The position numbers were made by a program, and so were the translations under genes. This document shows positions 1 through 8,961 of a stretch of DNA of 39,890 nt, in pieces; the first letter of the stretch is position 1, and each line of letters begins with the position of its first letter. The DNA comes from Sphingomonas sanguinis (GTDB taxonomy: Bacteria > Pseudomonadota > Alphaproteobacteria > Sphingomonadales > Sphingomonadaceae). Location of the stretch: NCBI RefSeq assembly GCF_001476905.1, contig NZ_LDTE01000042.1, positions 1 through 39,890 of the forward strand, in the 5' to 3' direction. The notes under the pieces were generated by a model that saw only the letters and a program-made list of their open reading frames with translations, made no database searches and had not been told where the DNA came from.

Positions 1-20
1 TCCCCTGAAGGGGAGGGGCT
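1..20. repeat. Window-end copy of a GC-rich palindromic repeat
   Basis: The first 20 bases contain a small hairpin (TCCCC, loop TGAA, GGGGA) and are the exact reverse complement of the last 20 bases of the window (39871-39890). The element lies just past the stop codon of the epimerase gene, so it could also serve as its transcription terminator, although no T-tract is visible in the window. It resembles the short GC-rich palindromes found between genes elsewhere in this window. Confidence 0.6.
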
Positions 21-30
21 TAAAGGAAGA

Positions 31-912
31 TTACCCCGCCAAGGTCACCGACATCTGAATGACCTTCTCCCCACCGACCGGCACGACGAACACGCCGGGC
101 TTGTCGAAGAAATCGCCGTCATACCCCTCCGGGTCGGCGATGCCGTGCCACGGCTCGACACAGACATAGGCCGCGCCGGGCTTGGTCCAGATGCCGAGCT
201 TGTCGGTGTCGGGGAAGGCGATGCGCAACTGCGGCGCGCCGTCCGCGCCGTACGTGACATGGCGGCTCTCGACCGGGTCCCAGACCAGCGCGTCGTTGGT
301 GAACAGATCGTCCGCCAGATGCAGCACGCGGCCATCGAGCGGGCTGTCGCGGCGCGCCTCGGCGATCAGGCCGTCCGGCGCGATCTCGCGTAGACGGCCG
401 GGTTCTTCCTTCTCGAAGACGATGCGGTGGTCGGCGCGGGCCTTATCATAGGGCAGCGGCCAGGCGAAGGCGGGATGGAAGCCGAAGCTGGCGGGCATCG
501 GCACCTCGCCTCGGTTGAGGATGCGGATTTCCATCACCAGCGTCGCCTCTTCCAGCCGGAACTCCGCCTCCATCCGGAAGGCGAAGGGATAGGAGGTGCG
601 CGTCTCCTCGCTATCGCCCAGCGAGAAGACGGCGCGGCTGGCCTCATGCGTTACCAGCTCGAAGGTCGAGTGGCGGGCAAAGCCGTGCTTGGCCATCGGA
701 TAATGCTGGCCGTTCAGGCGGATGCCGTCACGGGTCACGCCGATCACCGGGAACAGCAACGGCGCGCGGCCGGTCCAGAAAGCCGGGTCCGCATTCGTCA
801 TCAGCTCGCGGCCGTCCGCGTCCTTCAGCGAGGACAGCTCCGCCCCGAACGGATTGATCGCCGCCGAGAGATGCTCATTGGCGATACGGACCCAGTTTTC
901 CTCATTAGCCAC
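31..912 (-). CDS. Aldose 1-epimerase (galactose mutarotase-like) family protein
   Basis: This 293-residue protein fits the mutarotase-like family, which interconverts anomers of free or phosphorylated sugars in the cytoplasm. Visible family features are the N-terminal strand with NPFGAELSSL, the segment FWTGRAPLLFPVIG (about residues 46-59), the FGFHPAFAWP segment with a conserved His (about 143-152) and the C-terminal VEPWHGIADPEGYD followed by VVPVGG. The GTG start gives the expected N-terminus and overlaps the end of pheT by 8 bases, so the gene is probably translated by coupling from the pheS-pheT transcript. No functional link between tRNA charging and sugar epimerisation is evident; the true substrate cannot be read from the sequence. 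It could equally be a glucose-6-phosphate epimerase-type member. Confidence 0.85.
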   Translation of the reverse strand: MANEENWVRIANEHLSAAINPFGAELSSLKDADGRELMTNADPAFWTGRAPLLFPVIGVTRDGIRLNGQHYPMAKHGFARHSTFELVTHEASRAVFSLGDSEETRTSYPFAFRMEAEFRLEEATLVMEIRILNRGEVPMPASFGFHPAFAWPLPYDKARADHRIVFEKEEPGRLREIAPDGLIAEARRDSPLDGRVLHLADDLFTNDALVWDPVESRHVTYGADGAPQLRIAFPDTDKLGIWTKPGAAYVCVEPWHGIADPEGYDGDFFDKPGVFVVPVGGEKVIQMSVTLAG

Positions 913-3268
913 GGAGTTGCGCTCCCTGCTTGGCGGCGGCCGCGACGATCTTGTCGGCGATGGCCTTCAGCTCTTCGTCGGTGAAGCTCTTCTGCTGGGG
1001 TTGCAGAAGCACCTCGACCGCGACCGACTTATGACCCTCGGGCACACCCTGTCCGGCGAACACGTCGAAGACGCGCGCGGCGGTGATCGCCGCCTTGTCC
1101 GCCCCGCGCACCGCACGGATCAGCATGTCTGCGGCCAGCGTGTCGGGCACGAGGAAGGCGAAGTCGCGCTTTACGGACTGCAACGCCGGTGGCGTATAGG
1201 CCGGACGCATGAAGCCGGTCGCGCGCTTGGGCGGGATCGCGTCGAGATAGAGTTCGACCGCCGCCACCGCGCCGTCGAGGTCGAACGCCTTCAGCACCGA
1301 GGGGTGGACCATGCCGAACGCCGCCAGCACCGTCTTCGGCCCCAGCCGCAGCGTGCCCGACTGGCCGGGATGCCAGGCATCGCCCGCCTCGCCCATCACC
1401 TGTAAGTTATCCACAGGTGCACCGGCTTGCGCGAGCAACGCGATCGCCTCGGCCTTGGCATCATAGGCGTCAAAGCCTTGCGCCTTGCCGGAGCGCCAGT
1501 TGCGGGGCGTCTTGTCGCCCGCCAGCACCACGCCCAGCGTCGGCCGCTCGGCCTCTTCGAGGTAACGGCGGCCGATCTCAAACAGGCGCACGGCGGTCGC
1601 GCCGCGCTTGATATTGCGCTCGGTCGCGGCGAGCAGGCCGGGTAGGAGCGAAGGCCGCATGACCTTCAGATCCTCGCTGATCGGGTTGGCGAGTGTGAAC
1701 GCGCCGCCGCCGAAGGGCGCGGCCTGCGCCTCGCTGATGAAGCTCCACGTCACCGCTTCGTCCAGACCGCGTGCGGCAGCGGCGCGGCGGGCGCGACGCT
1801 CCAGCTTCTGCTGCGGCGTGGCGGTCGGACGCGCGACACCGGGGGTCCGGGGGAGCGCCACCGGGGGAACATGGTCGATCCCCTCGATGCGGATGACTTC
1901 CTCGACCAGATCGGCGGGGCCGTCCACGTCGCGACGCCAGCTGGGGGCTGTCACCTGCCAGTCGGCGGTGACGGTGAAGCCCAGCGATTCGAGGATCGCT
2001 TTCTGCCGCTCCGCCGCGATGGCGAGGCCGCCCAGCGTTTCCGCCAGATTGGGGTCGTAACCGATCGTCTTGCCGACGACCGGCGGCTCACCCGCGCGCG
2101 TCACGCTGCTCGCCGTGCCGCCGCAATATTCGAGGACGAGGAAGGTCGCGATGGCGAGGCCGTCGTCGAGGAAGGCCGGGTCCACGCCGCGCTCGAACCG
2201 GGTACGCGCGTCGCTGGTCAGCGCCAGCGTCTGGCCGGTGCGCGCGATCGCCTCGGGCGCGAAATAGGCGCATTCGATGATGACGTCGGTGGTCGTCTCC
2301 GACACGCCCGAATGCTCGCCGCCCATGATGCCGCCGATGTCGTGGACACCCGCATCGTCGGCGATGACGGTCATTCCTGCCGACAGCGTATAGGTCTTGC
2401 CGTTCAGCGCCTCGACCGTCTCGCCGTCCTTGGCATGCCGCGCGACCAGACCGCCCGAGAGCTTGGCCTTGTCATAGACGTGCAGGGGGCGGCCGAGATC
2501 GACGGTCATGTAATTGGTGATGTCGACCAGCGCCGAGATCGGCTTCTGCCCGATCGCGGTCAGCCGCTGGCGCATCCATTCGGGCGCTTCGCCATTGGTC
2601 AGGCCCGAGACGCCCTGCGCATAAAAGGCCGGGCAACCCTCGGCATCCTCGATCCGCACATCGGGGCCAGCGCCCTCGCCCGGAACGGACGGAACGGTCG
2701 GCGCGATCAGCGTGCCCAGCCCAGCGGCGGCGAGGTCGCGCGCGATGCCGTGGACGCCCATACAGTCCTGACGGTTGGGCGTGATCGACACGTCGATGAC
2801 CGGATCGTTGAGCCCCGCATAATCGGGGAAGGACGTGCCCACCGCCGCATCCTCGGGCAGTTCGATGATGCCGTCATGGCCCTCGCCGATCTGCAACTCG
2901 CGCGCCGAGCACATCATGCCGTTCGACTCGACGCCGCGGATTGCCGCGACCTTCAGCGTCACGTCGAGGCCGGGGACATAGGCCCCCGGCGCGCCGAACA
3001 CGCCGACCAGCCCGGCCCGCGCATTGGGCGCGCCGCACACGACCTGCATCGGGCCGTCGCCGGCATCGACCGACAGGACCTGCAGCTTGTCCGCCTGCGG
3101 ATGCCGCTCGGCCGACAGGATGCGCGCGACGCGGAACGAGGCCAGTGCCTCGCCCGGATTGTGGACGCCCTCGACCTCCAGGCCGATACGGGTCAGCCCC
3201 TCGACGATGGTGTCGAGGTCGGCATCGGTGTCCAGATGGCTCTTCAGCCAGCCCAGGGTGAACTTCAT
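905..3268 (-). CDS. pheT: Phenylalanine--tRNA ligase beta subunit
   Basis: PheT is the 787-residue beta subunit of the cytoplasmic alpha2-beta2 phenylalanyl-tRNA synthetase; it binds tRNA and edits mischarged Tyr-tRNA. The N-terminus [15 protein letters not shown] is typical. It is followed by a tRNA-binding domain (about 40-150, with [15 protein letters not shown] and [11 protein letters not shown]), the B3/B4 editing domain (about 210-380, [19 protein letters not shown]), the B5 domain (about 400-475), the catalytic-like core and a C-terminal anticodon-binding (FDX-ACB) domain ending in the last 95 residues ([10 protein letters not shown]). The chosen ATG overlaps the pheS stop in an ATGA; a longer open frame upstream is antisense to the pheS end and lacks family similarity. 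The length matches the bacterial family. Confidence 0.97.
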   Translation of the reverse strand: MKFTLGWLKSHLDTDADLDTIVEGLTRIGLEVEGVHNPGEALASFRVARILSAERHPQADKLQVLSVDAGDGPMQVVCGAPNARAGLVGVFGAPGAYVPGLDVTLKVAAIRGVESNGMMCSARELQIGEGHDGIIELPEDAAVGTSFPDYAGLNDPVIDVSITPNRQDCMGVHGIARDLAAAGLGTLIAPTVPSVPGEGAGPDVRIEDAEGCPAFYAQGVSGLTNGEAPEWMRQRLTAIGQKPISALVDITNYMTVDLGRPLHVYDKAKLSGGLVARHAKDGETVEALNGKTYTLSAGMTVIADDAGVHDIGGIMGGEHSGVSETTTDVIIECAYFAPEAIARTGQTLALTSDARTRFERGVDPAFLDDGLAIATFLVLEYCGGTASSVTRAGEPPVVGKTIGYDPNLAETLGGLAIAAERQKAILESLGFTVTADWQVTAPSWRRDVDGPADLVEEVIRIEGIDHVPPVALPRTPGVARPTATPQQKLERRARRAAAARGLDEAVTWSFISEAQAAPFGGGAFTLANPISEDLKVMRPSLLPGLLAATERNIKRGATAVRLFEIGRRYLEEAERPTLGVVLAGDKTPRNWRSGKAQGFDAYDAKAEAIALLAQAGAPVDNLQVMGEAGDAWHPGQSGTLRLGPKTVLAAFGMVHPSVLKAFDLDGAVAAVELYLDAIPPKRATGFMRPAYTPPALQSVKRDFAFLVPDTLAADMLIRAVRGADKAAITAARVFDVFAGQGVPEGHKSVAVEVLLQPQQKSFTDEELKAIADKIVAAAAKQGAQLRG

Positions 3269-4377
3269 GCGCCGACTCCTCCCGACAAAGTGGGTACGTC
3301 GAGGCTCGCGAACCCGTAATGCTTCAACCAGCGGATATCGCCGTCGAAGAACGCCCGCAGATCGTCCATCCCGTATTTCAGCATGGCGAGGCGGTCGATG
3401 CCGCAGCCAAAGGCGAAGCCCTGCCACTCATTGGGATCGAGCCCGCACGCCTCGATGACCTTGGGATGGACCATGCCGCTGCCCAGCACCTCCATCCAGC
3501 CGCCGCCCCCATCTCTTCCAGGGTGGCCGCCGATGACGCGCTTGCCCTTCTCGATCGTGTAGCCGACATCGACCTCGGCCGAGGGTTCGGTGAAGGGGAA
3601 ATAGCTGGGGCGCAGACGCAGCACGATGTCGTCGCGCTCGAAGAACGCCTTCAGGAAGGTCTCCAGCGTCCACTTCAGATGGCCGAGCGTGATACCCTTG
3701 TCGATCACCAGCCCCTCGACCTGATGGAACATCGGCGTGTGGGTCGCATCCGAGTCGGAGCGATAGGTACGGCCCGGCGCGATGATGCGGATCGGCGGCT
3801 TCTGGTCCAGCATGGTGCGGATCTGCACCGGCGAGGTATGGGTGCGCAGCACCCGGCGCACGGTGCGCTCGTCGCCGCCCGCCTCGACACCCGCCAGATA
3901 GAAGGTGTCGTGCATCGCGCGCGCCGGATGCGTCTCGGGGATGTTGAGCGCGGTGAAGTTATGCCAGTCGGTCTCGACCTCCGGGCCGGTCGCGACCGCG
4001 AAGCCCAGATCGGCGAAGATCTCGGCCAGCTCGTCCATGACCTGGCTGACCGGGTGGACGGTGCCGAAGCTGCCGCCCTCGACCGGCAGGGTCATGTCCA
4101 GCCGCTCGGAGGCGAGGCGCGCGTCGAGCGCCGCCTGTTCCAGCGCGGCCTTGCGGGCGCCCAGCGCCTCGGTCACCGCCTCGCGCAGGCCGTGGATCTT
4201 CGGCCCTTCGACCTGGCGTTCCTCGGGGCTCATCTTGCCCAGCGTCTTGAGCAGCTGGGTGATGCGGCCCTGCTTGCCCAGCGTGTCGACGCGGATCGTC
4301 TCCAGCGCATCCAGTGCGGGCGCATCGGCGATGGCGGCGAGCAGCGGCTCACGCATTTGTTCGAGTTCGTTACTCAC
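3265..4377 (-). CDS. pheS: Phenylalanine--tRNA ligase alpha subunit
   Basis: PheS is the 370-residue catalytic subunit that activates phenylalanine with ATP and charges tRNA-Phe. The N-terminal coiled-coil arm (about 1-90, with [20 protein letters not shown]) is followed by the class II synthetase core: motif 1 around [19 protein letters not shown], motif 2 [20 protein letters not shown], the [10 protein letters not shown] segment, and motif 3 [17 protein letters not shown] near the C-terminus. The best start is a GTG giving MSNELEQ; an ATG two bases upstream in another frame is immediately followed by a stop. It overlaps pheT by 4 bases. A short glycine-rich stretch (about 284-288, DGGGG) precedes the [12 protein letters not shown] motif. 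Confidence 0.97.
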   Translation of the reverse strand: MSNELEQMREPLLAAIADAPALDALETIRVDTLGKQGRITQLLKTLGKMSPEERQVEGPKIHGLREAVTEALGARKAALEQAALDARLASERLDMTLPVEGGSFGTVHPVSQVMDELAEIFADLGFAVATGPEVETDWHNFTALNIPETHPARAMHDTFYLAGVEAGGDERTVRRVLRTHTSPVQIRTMLDQKPPIRIIAPGRTYRSDSDATHTPMFHQVEGLVIDKGITLGHLKWTLETFLKAFFERDDIVLRLRPSYFPFTEPSAEVDVGYTIEKGKRVIGGHPGRDGGGGWMEVLGSGMVHPKVIEACGLDPNEWQGFAFGCGIDRLAMLKYGMDDLRAFFDGDIRWLKHYGFASLDVPTLSGGVGA

Positions 4378-4612
4378 ATGTCACTCCGTCGGCCGTTCTG
4401 GCGCCCCCGTAAAGGCGCGTGGCCCGTTGGCGGGATTGCCCCCGCCGTAGCGGCTGGGTGGCCATGGGATCAATCCTTCACGCAGGGTCCGCGACCATGA
4501 CGGCCGCCATGACGACCCATGTCACGCCAACCTTTCCTCAACATGTCATAGGTTAAGATCGCGTCCAGGCCCTTTCGAAGGGCCGTGCCATGCCCGCTAC
4601 GGAACACCCATC
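4378..4612. promoter_or_regulatory. Divergent intergenic region, pheS / GGDEF gene
   Basis: These 235 bases separate the divergent pheS and GGDEF genes and must hold the promoters of both. I see no convincing -35/-10 pair, T-box or phenylalanine leader peptide. The only clear structure is a hairpin at 4568-4584 (GGCCCTT, loop TCG, AAGGGCC), 28 bases before the TTG start of the GGDEF gene, which would fall in its 5' leader. Confidence 0.4.
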
Positions 4613-5755
4613 TTGATTCTCGACGTCTTTACCATCCAGGTGATCGCCGCGATCAGCCACTTCATCATCGGCGCTCTTCACCTGACGCCGGGCCTCACGC
4701 GCCAGGATCGCGGCGGATGGGTGCGCGACTGGGGTCTGGCGAAAATCCTGATCGGCCTGGCGAACGGGCTGACGTTGCTCTTCGATGGCTCCAGCACGCT
4801 GGCGGTCGAACGCCTGCTCAACCTGGTCCTGGTGATCGGCCTTGCCTTGAGCATCCGCAGCGCCGCGACCATGAGCGGCCGGATGCCGCCGCGTATCCTG
4901 ATGGTCCTGTTCGGGGCCACCGGAGCGGCGCTGATCGCGCTGTTCCTGTTCGACCCGTATGACGTTCGCTGGACCGTGGCGACGATGGGGATGGCCCGCA
5001 TCCTGTGCCTGTTGTCGCTCACCTGGCTGGTGACCGGCATCGCCCGGCGGGAAAGACTGATGACCGCCTGGACCATGGGCGTCATCTTTGCCCTTTCGAC
5101 GATCGCCTTCCTGCTGAACATGGTGCTGAACCTGATCGGCTTCACCGTCCCCGCCTGGGAGGTGCAGGCTCATGCGATGGCGCATTGGGCGGTCGGCACC
5201 GCGATCATCATGGTGACGCTGACCCATTTCTCGCTGCTGCTGATCGAGTCCGAACGCACCCAGCGCGAACTGCGCGAACAGGCGTGTCGCGACAGCCTGA
5301 CCGGCGCGCTCAACCGGTTCGGGCTGGACCAGAGCCGGACCGCGCAGCACGGCCCGGTCGCCCTGCTGCTGATCGATATCGATCACTTCAAGTCGCTCAA
5401 CGACACGCAGGGCCATGCGGCGGGAGACATGGTGCTGCGGCTGCTGGTCGATCTGGCCCAGGCCGAACTGGGCAAGCGAGGCCAAGTGGTGCGGATCGGC
5501 GGCGACGAGTTTCTCTGCGTCCTGCCCGCCGCCACCCAGGCCGAGGCGGAGGCGCTGCACCAGGCCCTGTCCCAGCGGTTCGACCGCGCCGTGGTCGCCG
5601 CCGTCGATTCGCCCTATCCGCCGTCGCTGAGCATCGGCATCGCGACCGGATCGGCGGACAAGGGGCTAGACCGGCTGATCCGGCAGGCGGACGAAGCGAT
5701 GTATGCCGCCAAGCGGGCCCGCCACGCCCAGCGGCCACAAATGGAAGCCGCCTGA
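4613..5755 (+). CDS. Membrane-anchored GGDEF-domain diguanylate cyclase
   Basis: This 380-residue protein is a probable diguanylate cyclase making cyclic di-GMP from two GTP. Residues 1-215 hold about seven hydrophobic helices (near 5-25, 41-60, 66-85, 93-112, 118-141, 150-172 and 185-210), an integral-membrane sensor not matching a family I can name. A GGDEF domain follows, with DSLTGALNRFG, LLLIDIDHFKSLND and the intact active-site motif GGDEF at 296-300. The RxxD inhibitory site normally just upstream of GGDEF is absent (the sequence there is KRGQVVRI), so classical product inhibition is not expected. Translation appears to start at a TTG behind GGAAC; the N-terminus MILDVFTIQ fits the first helix. 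It is convergent with the aminotransferase gene. The only c-di-GMP-binding candidate nearby is the PilZ gene at 31812-32402. Confidence 0.88.
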   Translation: MILDVFTIQVIAAISHFIIGALHLTPGLTRQDRGGWVRDWGLAKILIGLANGLTLLFDGSSTLAVERLLNLVLVIGLALSIRSAATMSGRMPPRILMVLFGATGAALIALFLFDPYDVRWTVATMGMARILCLLSLTWLVTGIARRERLMTAWTMGVIFALSTIAFLLNMVLNLIGFTVPAWEVQAHAMAHWAVGTAIIMVTLTHFSLLLIESERTQRELREQACRDSLTGALNRFGLDQSRTAQHGPVALLLIDIDHFKSLNDTQGHAAGDMVLRLLVDLAQAELGKRGQVVRIGGDEFLCVLPAATQAEAEALHQALSQRFDRAVVAAVDSPYPPSLSIGIATGSADKGLDRLIRQADEAMYAAKRARHAQRPQMEAA

Positions 5756-5788
5756 TCCGATCGGACTGGGCGACCCACAGGCGACCCA

Positions 5789-5823
5789 GGCTATCGGGAC
5801 GGCCGCTTGGCGCCCCGATAGCC
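5789..5823. terminator. Putative bidirectional terminator hairpin
   Basis: A perfect 10-bp inverted repeat (GGCTATCGGG at 5789-5798, CCCGATAGCC at 5814-5823) lies between the convergent GGDEF and aminotransferase genes. The 15-base loop is GC-rich and there is no T-tract on either strand, so it is a candidate transcription end or mRNA 3' stabiliser rather than a textbook intrinsic terminator. Confidence 0.5.
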
Positions 5824-5830
5824 GCGTGCA

Positions 5831-7042
5831 TCAAAGCGCCTTGGTCGCCCCCGGCGTGTTGACGCCCATCGACTGGAGGTAACGCTTCACGTTGCGCGCC
5901 GCCTGGCGAAGCCGCTGCTCGTTCTCCACCATGGCGATACGGACGAAACCCTCGCCATTCTCGCCGTAGCCGACGCCCGGCGCGACCGCGACCTTGGCCT
6001 CGGTCAGCAGCTGCTTGGAGAATTCCAGGCTGCCCAGATGCGCGAGCGCGGGCGGCAGCGGGGCCCAGGCGAACATCGAGGCCTTGGGGGAGGGAATATC
6101 CCAGCCCGCCCGACCGAAGCTCTCGACCAGCACATCGCGGCGCTTGTGATAGAGCTGGCGATTCTTTTCGACGATATCCTGCGGCCCGTTGAGCGCGGCA
6201 CAGGCCGCCGCCTGGATCGGGGTGAAGGCGCCGTAATCGAGATAGGACTTCACCCGCGTCATCGCGGCGATCAGCTTCTTGTTGCCGACCGCGAAGCCGA
6301 TGCGCCAGCCCGCCATCGAATAGGTCTTGGACAGGGAGGTGAACTCGACCGCGACGTCCTTGCCGCCCTTGACCTGCAGGATTGAGGGCGTCGGGTTGCC
6401 GTCATAATACAGCTCGGAATAAGCGAGGTCGCTCAGCACCCACAGCTCATGCTTCTTCGCAAACGCCACGAGGCGCTCGTAAAAGGCCAGGTCCACCGTC
6501 TCGGCGGTCGGGTTGGACGGGTAGTTCACGACCAGCACCGAGGGGCGCGGCACGGTAAAGTGCATCGCCCGCTCCAGGCTTTCGAAATAGGCCTCGTCGG
6601 GCGTGGTCGGCACCGCGCGGATCGTCGCGCCCGCGATGATGAAGCCGAAGGTGTGGATCGGATAGGACGGGTTGGGCGCCAGCACCACGTCGCCCGGCGC
6701 GGTGATCGCGGTGGCGAGGCTGGCCAGCCCTTCCTTCGATCCCATGGTCACGACCACCTCGGTCTCGGGGTCGAGATCGACGCCGAAGCGACGGCCGTAA
6801 TAATTCGCCTGGGCGCGGCGCAGGCCGGGAATGCCCTTCGACTGGGAATAGCCGTGCGCGTCGGGTTTCTTGGCGACCTCGACCAGCTTGTCGAGCACAT
6901 GGTCGGGCGGCGGCAGGTCGGGATTGCCCATGCCCAGATCGATGATGTCCTCACCGCCCGCGCGCGCCGCGGCCCGCATCGCGTTGACTTCGGCGATGAC
7001 ATAGGGCGGCAGACGCTTGATGCGGTAGAACTCTTCGGACAT
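5831..7042 (-). CDS. alaC: AlaC-type PLP aminotransferase (alanine aminotransferase family)
   Basis: This 403-residue fold-type I PLP enzyme closely follows AlaC in pattern: FYRIKRLPPYVIAEVNAMR at the N-terminus, DIIDLGMGNPDLPPPDHV, HGYSQSKGIPGLRRA, VVTMGSKEGLASL, PNPSYPIHTFGFIIAGA, NYPSNPTAE and the PLP-lysine region SLSKTYSMAGWRIGF with K239. AlaC interconverts pyruvate and alanine using glutamate; related proteins are often labelled LL-diaminopimelate aminotransferase, and the sequence alone does not settle the substrate. The ATG at 7042 is chosen because residues upstream of MSEEFYRIKR have no family similarity. The gene is divergent from phaC with 121 bases between starts. Confidence 0.88.
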   Translation of the reverse strand: MSEEFYRIKRLPPYVIAEVNAMRAAARAGGEDIIDLGMGNPDLPPPDHVLDKLVEVAKKPDAHGYSQSKGIPGLRRAQANYYGRRFGVDLDPETEVVVTMGSKEGLASLATAITAPGDVVLAPNPSYPIHTFGFIIAGATIRAVPTTPDEAYFESLERAMHFTVPRPSVLVVNYPSNPTAETVDLAFYERLVAFAKKHELWVLSDLAYSELYYDGNPTPSILQVKGGKDVAVEFTSLSKTYSMAGWRIGFAVGNKKLIAAMTRVKSYLDYGAFTPIQAAACAALNGPQDIVEKNRQLYHKRRDVLVESFGRAGWDIPSPKASMFAWAPLPPALAHLGSLEFSKQLLTEAKVAVAPGVGYGENGEGFVRIAMVENEQRLRQAARNVKRYLQSMGVNTPGATKAL

Positions 7043-7163
7043 GGGTCCCTCTGTGTAACGATTTGGGACCGGGACCTTAGCGGCTTTCGTTTCCCGACGC
7101 GACCCGACATGATGACGCAATATCCTGACGCCAATAGGGCGCGCGACGAACGAGAGGATGCGG

Positions 7164-8876
7164 ATGACCCCCGGCCAGACCCAAGCCCCCACCCTGCCCA
7201 CGCTGGAGGAGTTGCAGCACTGGACCTGGGTGATGGGCCGCGCGCAGCAGATGATGATGGAGGCCGCGCTGACCCCGCCCGAGGGCGTGCCGGTGGTGCC
7301 CGGCTTCAATGATCCCGCCACGGTCGGGCGGGTGCGCGACTTCTGGTCCGATTCGATGAAGCTGTGGCAGCGCTTCGTCGACCCCGCCGCCGAGCCGAGC
7401 GTCGCCCCCAAGCCCGACCGCCGCTTCAAGGCCGAACAGTGGCAATCGCCGCTCTTCGACTGGATTCGGCAGAGCTATCAGGTGATCTCCGACCATATGC
7501 TGCGCGGCGTCGATGCGTTGGAGGGGGTGGACCCGAAGCAGAAGGAGCAGATCCGCTTCGCCGCGCAGGGCTTTATCGATGCGATGAGCCCGACCAACTT
7601 CCCCGCCACCAACCCCGAAGTGCTCGACAAGATCGTCGAGACGCGCGGCGAGAATCTGCTGAAGGGCCTTCAGAACATGATGGCCGATCTGGGGCGCGGC
7701 CAGCTGACCCATAGCGATTCGAGCGCGTTCGAGGTCGGGCGCAACCTTGCCGCGACGCCGGGCAAGGTGGTGAAGCGCAATTATCTGTACGAGCTGATCC
7801 ATTATACCCCGACCACCGAACAGGTGGCGGCGGTGCCGATCGTGATCTTTCCGCCATGGATCAACCGTTTCTACATCCTGGACCTCGCGCCCGAGAAGAG
7901 CCTGATCAAATGGCTGGTCGATCAGGGTTTCAGCGTCTTCATGGTGTCGTGGAAATCCGCCGACGCCACGATGAAGGACGTGATGTGGGACGATTATGTC
8001 GCGGCCCAGGTCGATGCGATCGACACGGTGCGCGACTTGCTCGGCGTCGAATCGGTCCACACCGTTGGTTACTGCGTAGCGGGCACGACGCTCGCCGCGA
8101 CGCTGGCCTATCTGACGGCGCAGGGACAGGCGGAGAAGGTCGCCAGCGCCACCTTCTTCACCGCGCAGGTCGATTTCTCGAAGGCGGGCGAGCTGCTCCA
8201 CTTCATCGATGACGAACAGCTGAAGATGATCGCGGCGCTGTCGCCCGAGGGCTATCTCGACGGGCGTTATCTGGCGATGACCTTCAACCTGCTGCGCGGG
8301 CGAGACCTGATCTGGAATTACGTCACCAACAACTATCTGCTGGGGCGCGACTATGTGCCGTTCGACCTGCTGCACTGGAATGGCGACGTCACCAACCTGC
8401 CCGCCCAGTGGCACCTCGCCTATCTGACCGACCTGTACCGCGACAATCTGCTGATGCAGCCCGGCGCGATGCGCATCGGCGACGTGCCGCTCGACCTGAC
8501 GCGGGTGGCGACCCCTTCCTATGTCCAGGCGGGGCGAGAGGATCATATCGCGCCGCCCGAAAGCGTGTGGAAGATCACCGAGGCGTTCACCGGCCCCTTG
8601 CGCTTCGTGCTGGCCGGCTCGGGGCATATCGCGGGCGTGGTGAACCCGCCTGCCGCCGGCAAATATCAATATTGGACCAACGACACCCCCGCCGCGACAC
8701 TCGCCGAGTTCGTCGCGGGCGCGACCGAGACCAAGGGCAGCTGGTGGCCGGACTGGGCCCAATGGCTGCGCACCCGCGATGCCGCAACCGTCGCGGTGCA
8801 GGGCGCGCGCATCCCTGGCGAGGGCGCGCTTGCGGCGCTCGACGAAGCGCCCGGACGATACGTCCGGCAGCGTTAG
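7164..8876 (+). CDS. phaC: Class I poly(3-hydroxyalkanoate) synthase
   Basis: PhaC polymerises (R)-3-hydroxyacyl-CoA into polyhydroxyalkanoate on the surface of carbon-storage granules. About 570 residues with the N-terminal PhaC domain (about 60-230) and an alpha/beta-hydrolase core. The modified lipase box GYCVAG carries the nucleophile C304 (counted from this start). The catalytic Asp lies in GREDHIAPPES and the His in GSGHIAGVVNPP. The length and box fit class I, short-chain synthases. Two in-frame ATGs exist: 7158 lies directly against the GAGAGG ribosome site, whereas 7164 has a 6-base spacing and is preferred. The phasin gene follows 85 bases downstream; no phaA, phaB, phaZ or phaR is in the window. 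Confidence 0.96.
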   Translation: MTPGQTQAPTLPTLEELQHWTWVMGRAQQMMMEAALTPPEGVPVVPGFNDPATVGRVRDFWSDSMKLWQRFVDPAAEPSVAPKPDRRFKAEQWQSPLFDWIRQSYQVISDHMLRGVDALEGVDPKQKEQIRFAAQGFIDAMSPTNFPATNPEVLDKIVETRGENLLKGLQNMMADLGRGQLTHSDSSAFEVGRNLAATPGKVVKRNYLYELIHYTPTTEQVAAVPIVIFPPWINRFYILDLAPEKSLIKWLVDQGFSVFMVSWKSADATMKDVMWDDYVAAQVDAIDTVRDLLGVESVHTVGYCVAGTTLAATLAYLTAQGQAEKVASATFFTAQVDFSKAGELLHFIDDEQLKMIAALSPEGYLDGRYLAMTFNLLRGRDLIWNYVTNNYLLGRDYVPFDLLHWNGDVTNLPAQWHLAYLTDLYRDNLLMQPGAMRIGDVPLDLTRVATPSYVQAGREDHIAPPESVWKITEAFTGPLRFVLAGSGHIAGVVNPPAAGKYQYWTNDTPAATLAEFVAGATETKGSWWPDWAQWLRTRDAATVAVQGARIPGEGALAALDEAPGRYVRQR

Positions 8877-8883
8877 TTTCGGT

Positions 8884-8947
8884 TTTGTTGCACTGCACAA
8901 TAGGCTTGATTTTGCTCCCGCGAATCACTATTGTGCAGTGCAACAAA
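8884..8947. promoter_or_regulatory. Perfect 20-bp inverted repeat, putative PhaR operator of the phasin gene
   Basis: TTTGTTGCACTGCACAATAG at 8884-8903 recurs as its exact reverse complement at 8928-8947, with a 24-base spacer. It lies between the phaC stop and the phasin start and ends 15 bases before the TTG. Each arm holds a near-palindromic TTGCACTGCACAA core. TGC-rich sites upstream of phasin genes are bound by the repressor PhaR in other alphaproteobacteria, so two head-to-head PhaR sites are the likeliest reading (inference). The same sequence could form a long RNA hairpin behind phaC, but no T-tract follows it. Confidence 0.6.
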
Positions 8948-8961
8948 TCGGGAGAGCGCTC

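Noticed and set aside
1871..3319. 482-residue open frame antisense to pheT
   Set aside because: It mirrors the codons of a certain pheT gene, has no recognisable domain and is rich in Arg/Asp/Gly as expected for an antisense shadow in GC-rich DNA.
7077..8900. 607-residue open frame antisense to phaC
   Set aside because: It lies opposite a certain phaC with intact catalytic residues; its composition is that of a reverse-strand shadow.
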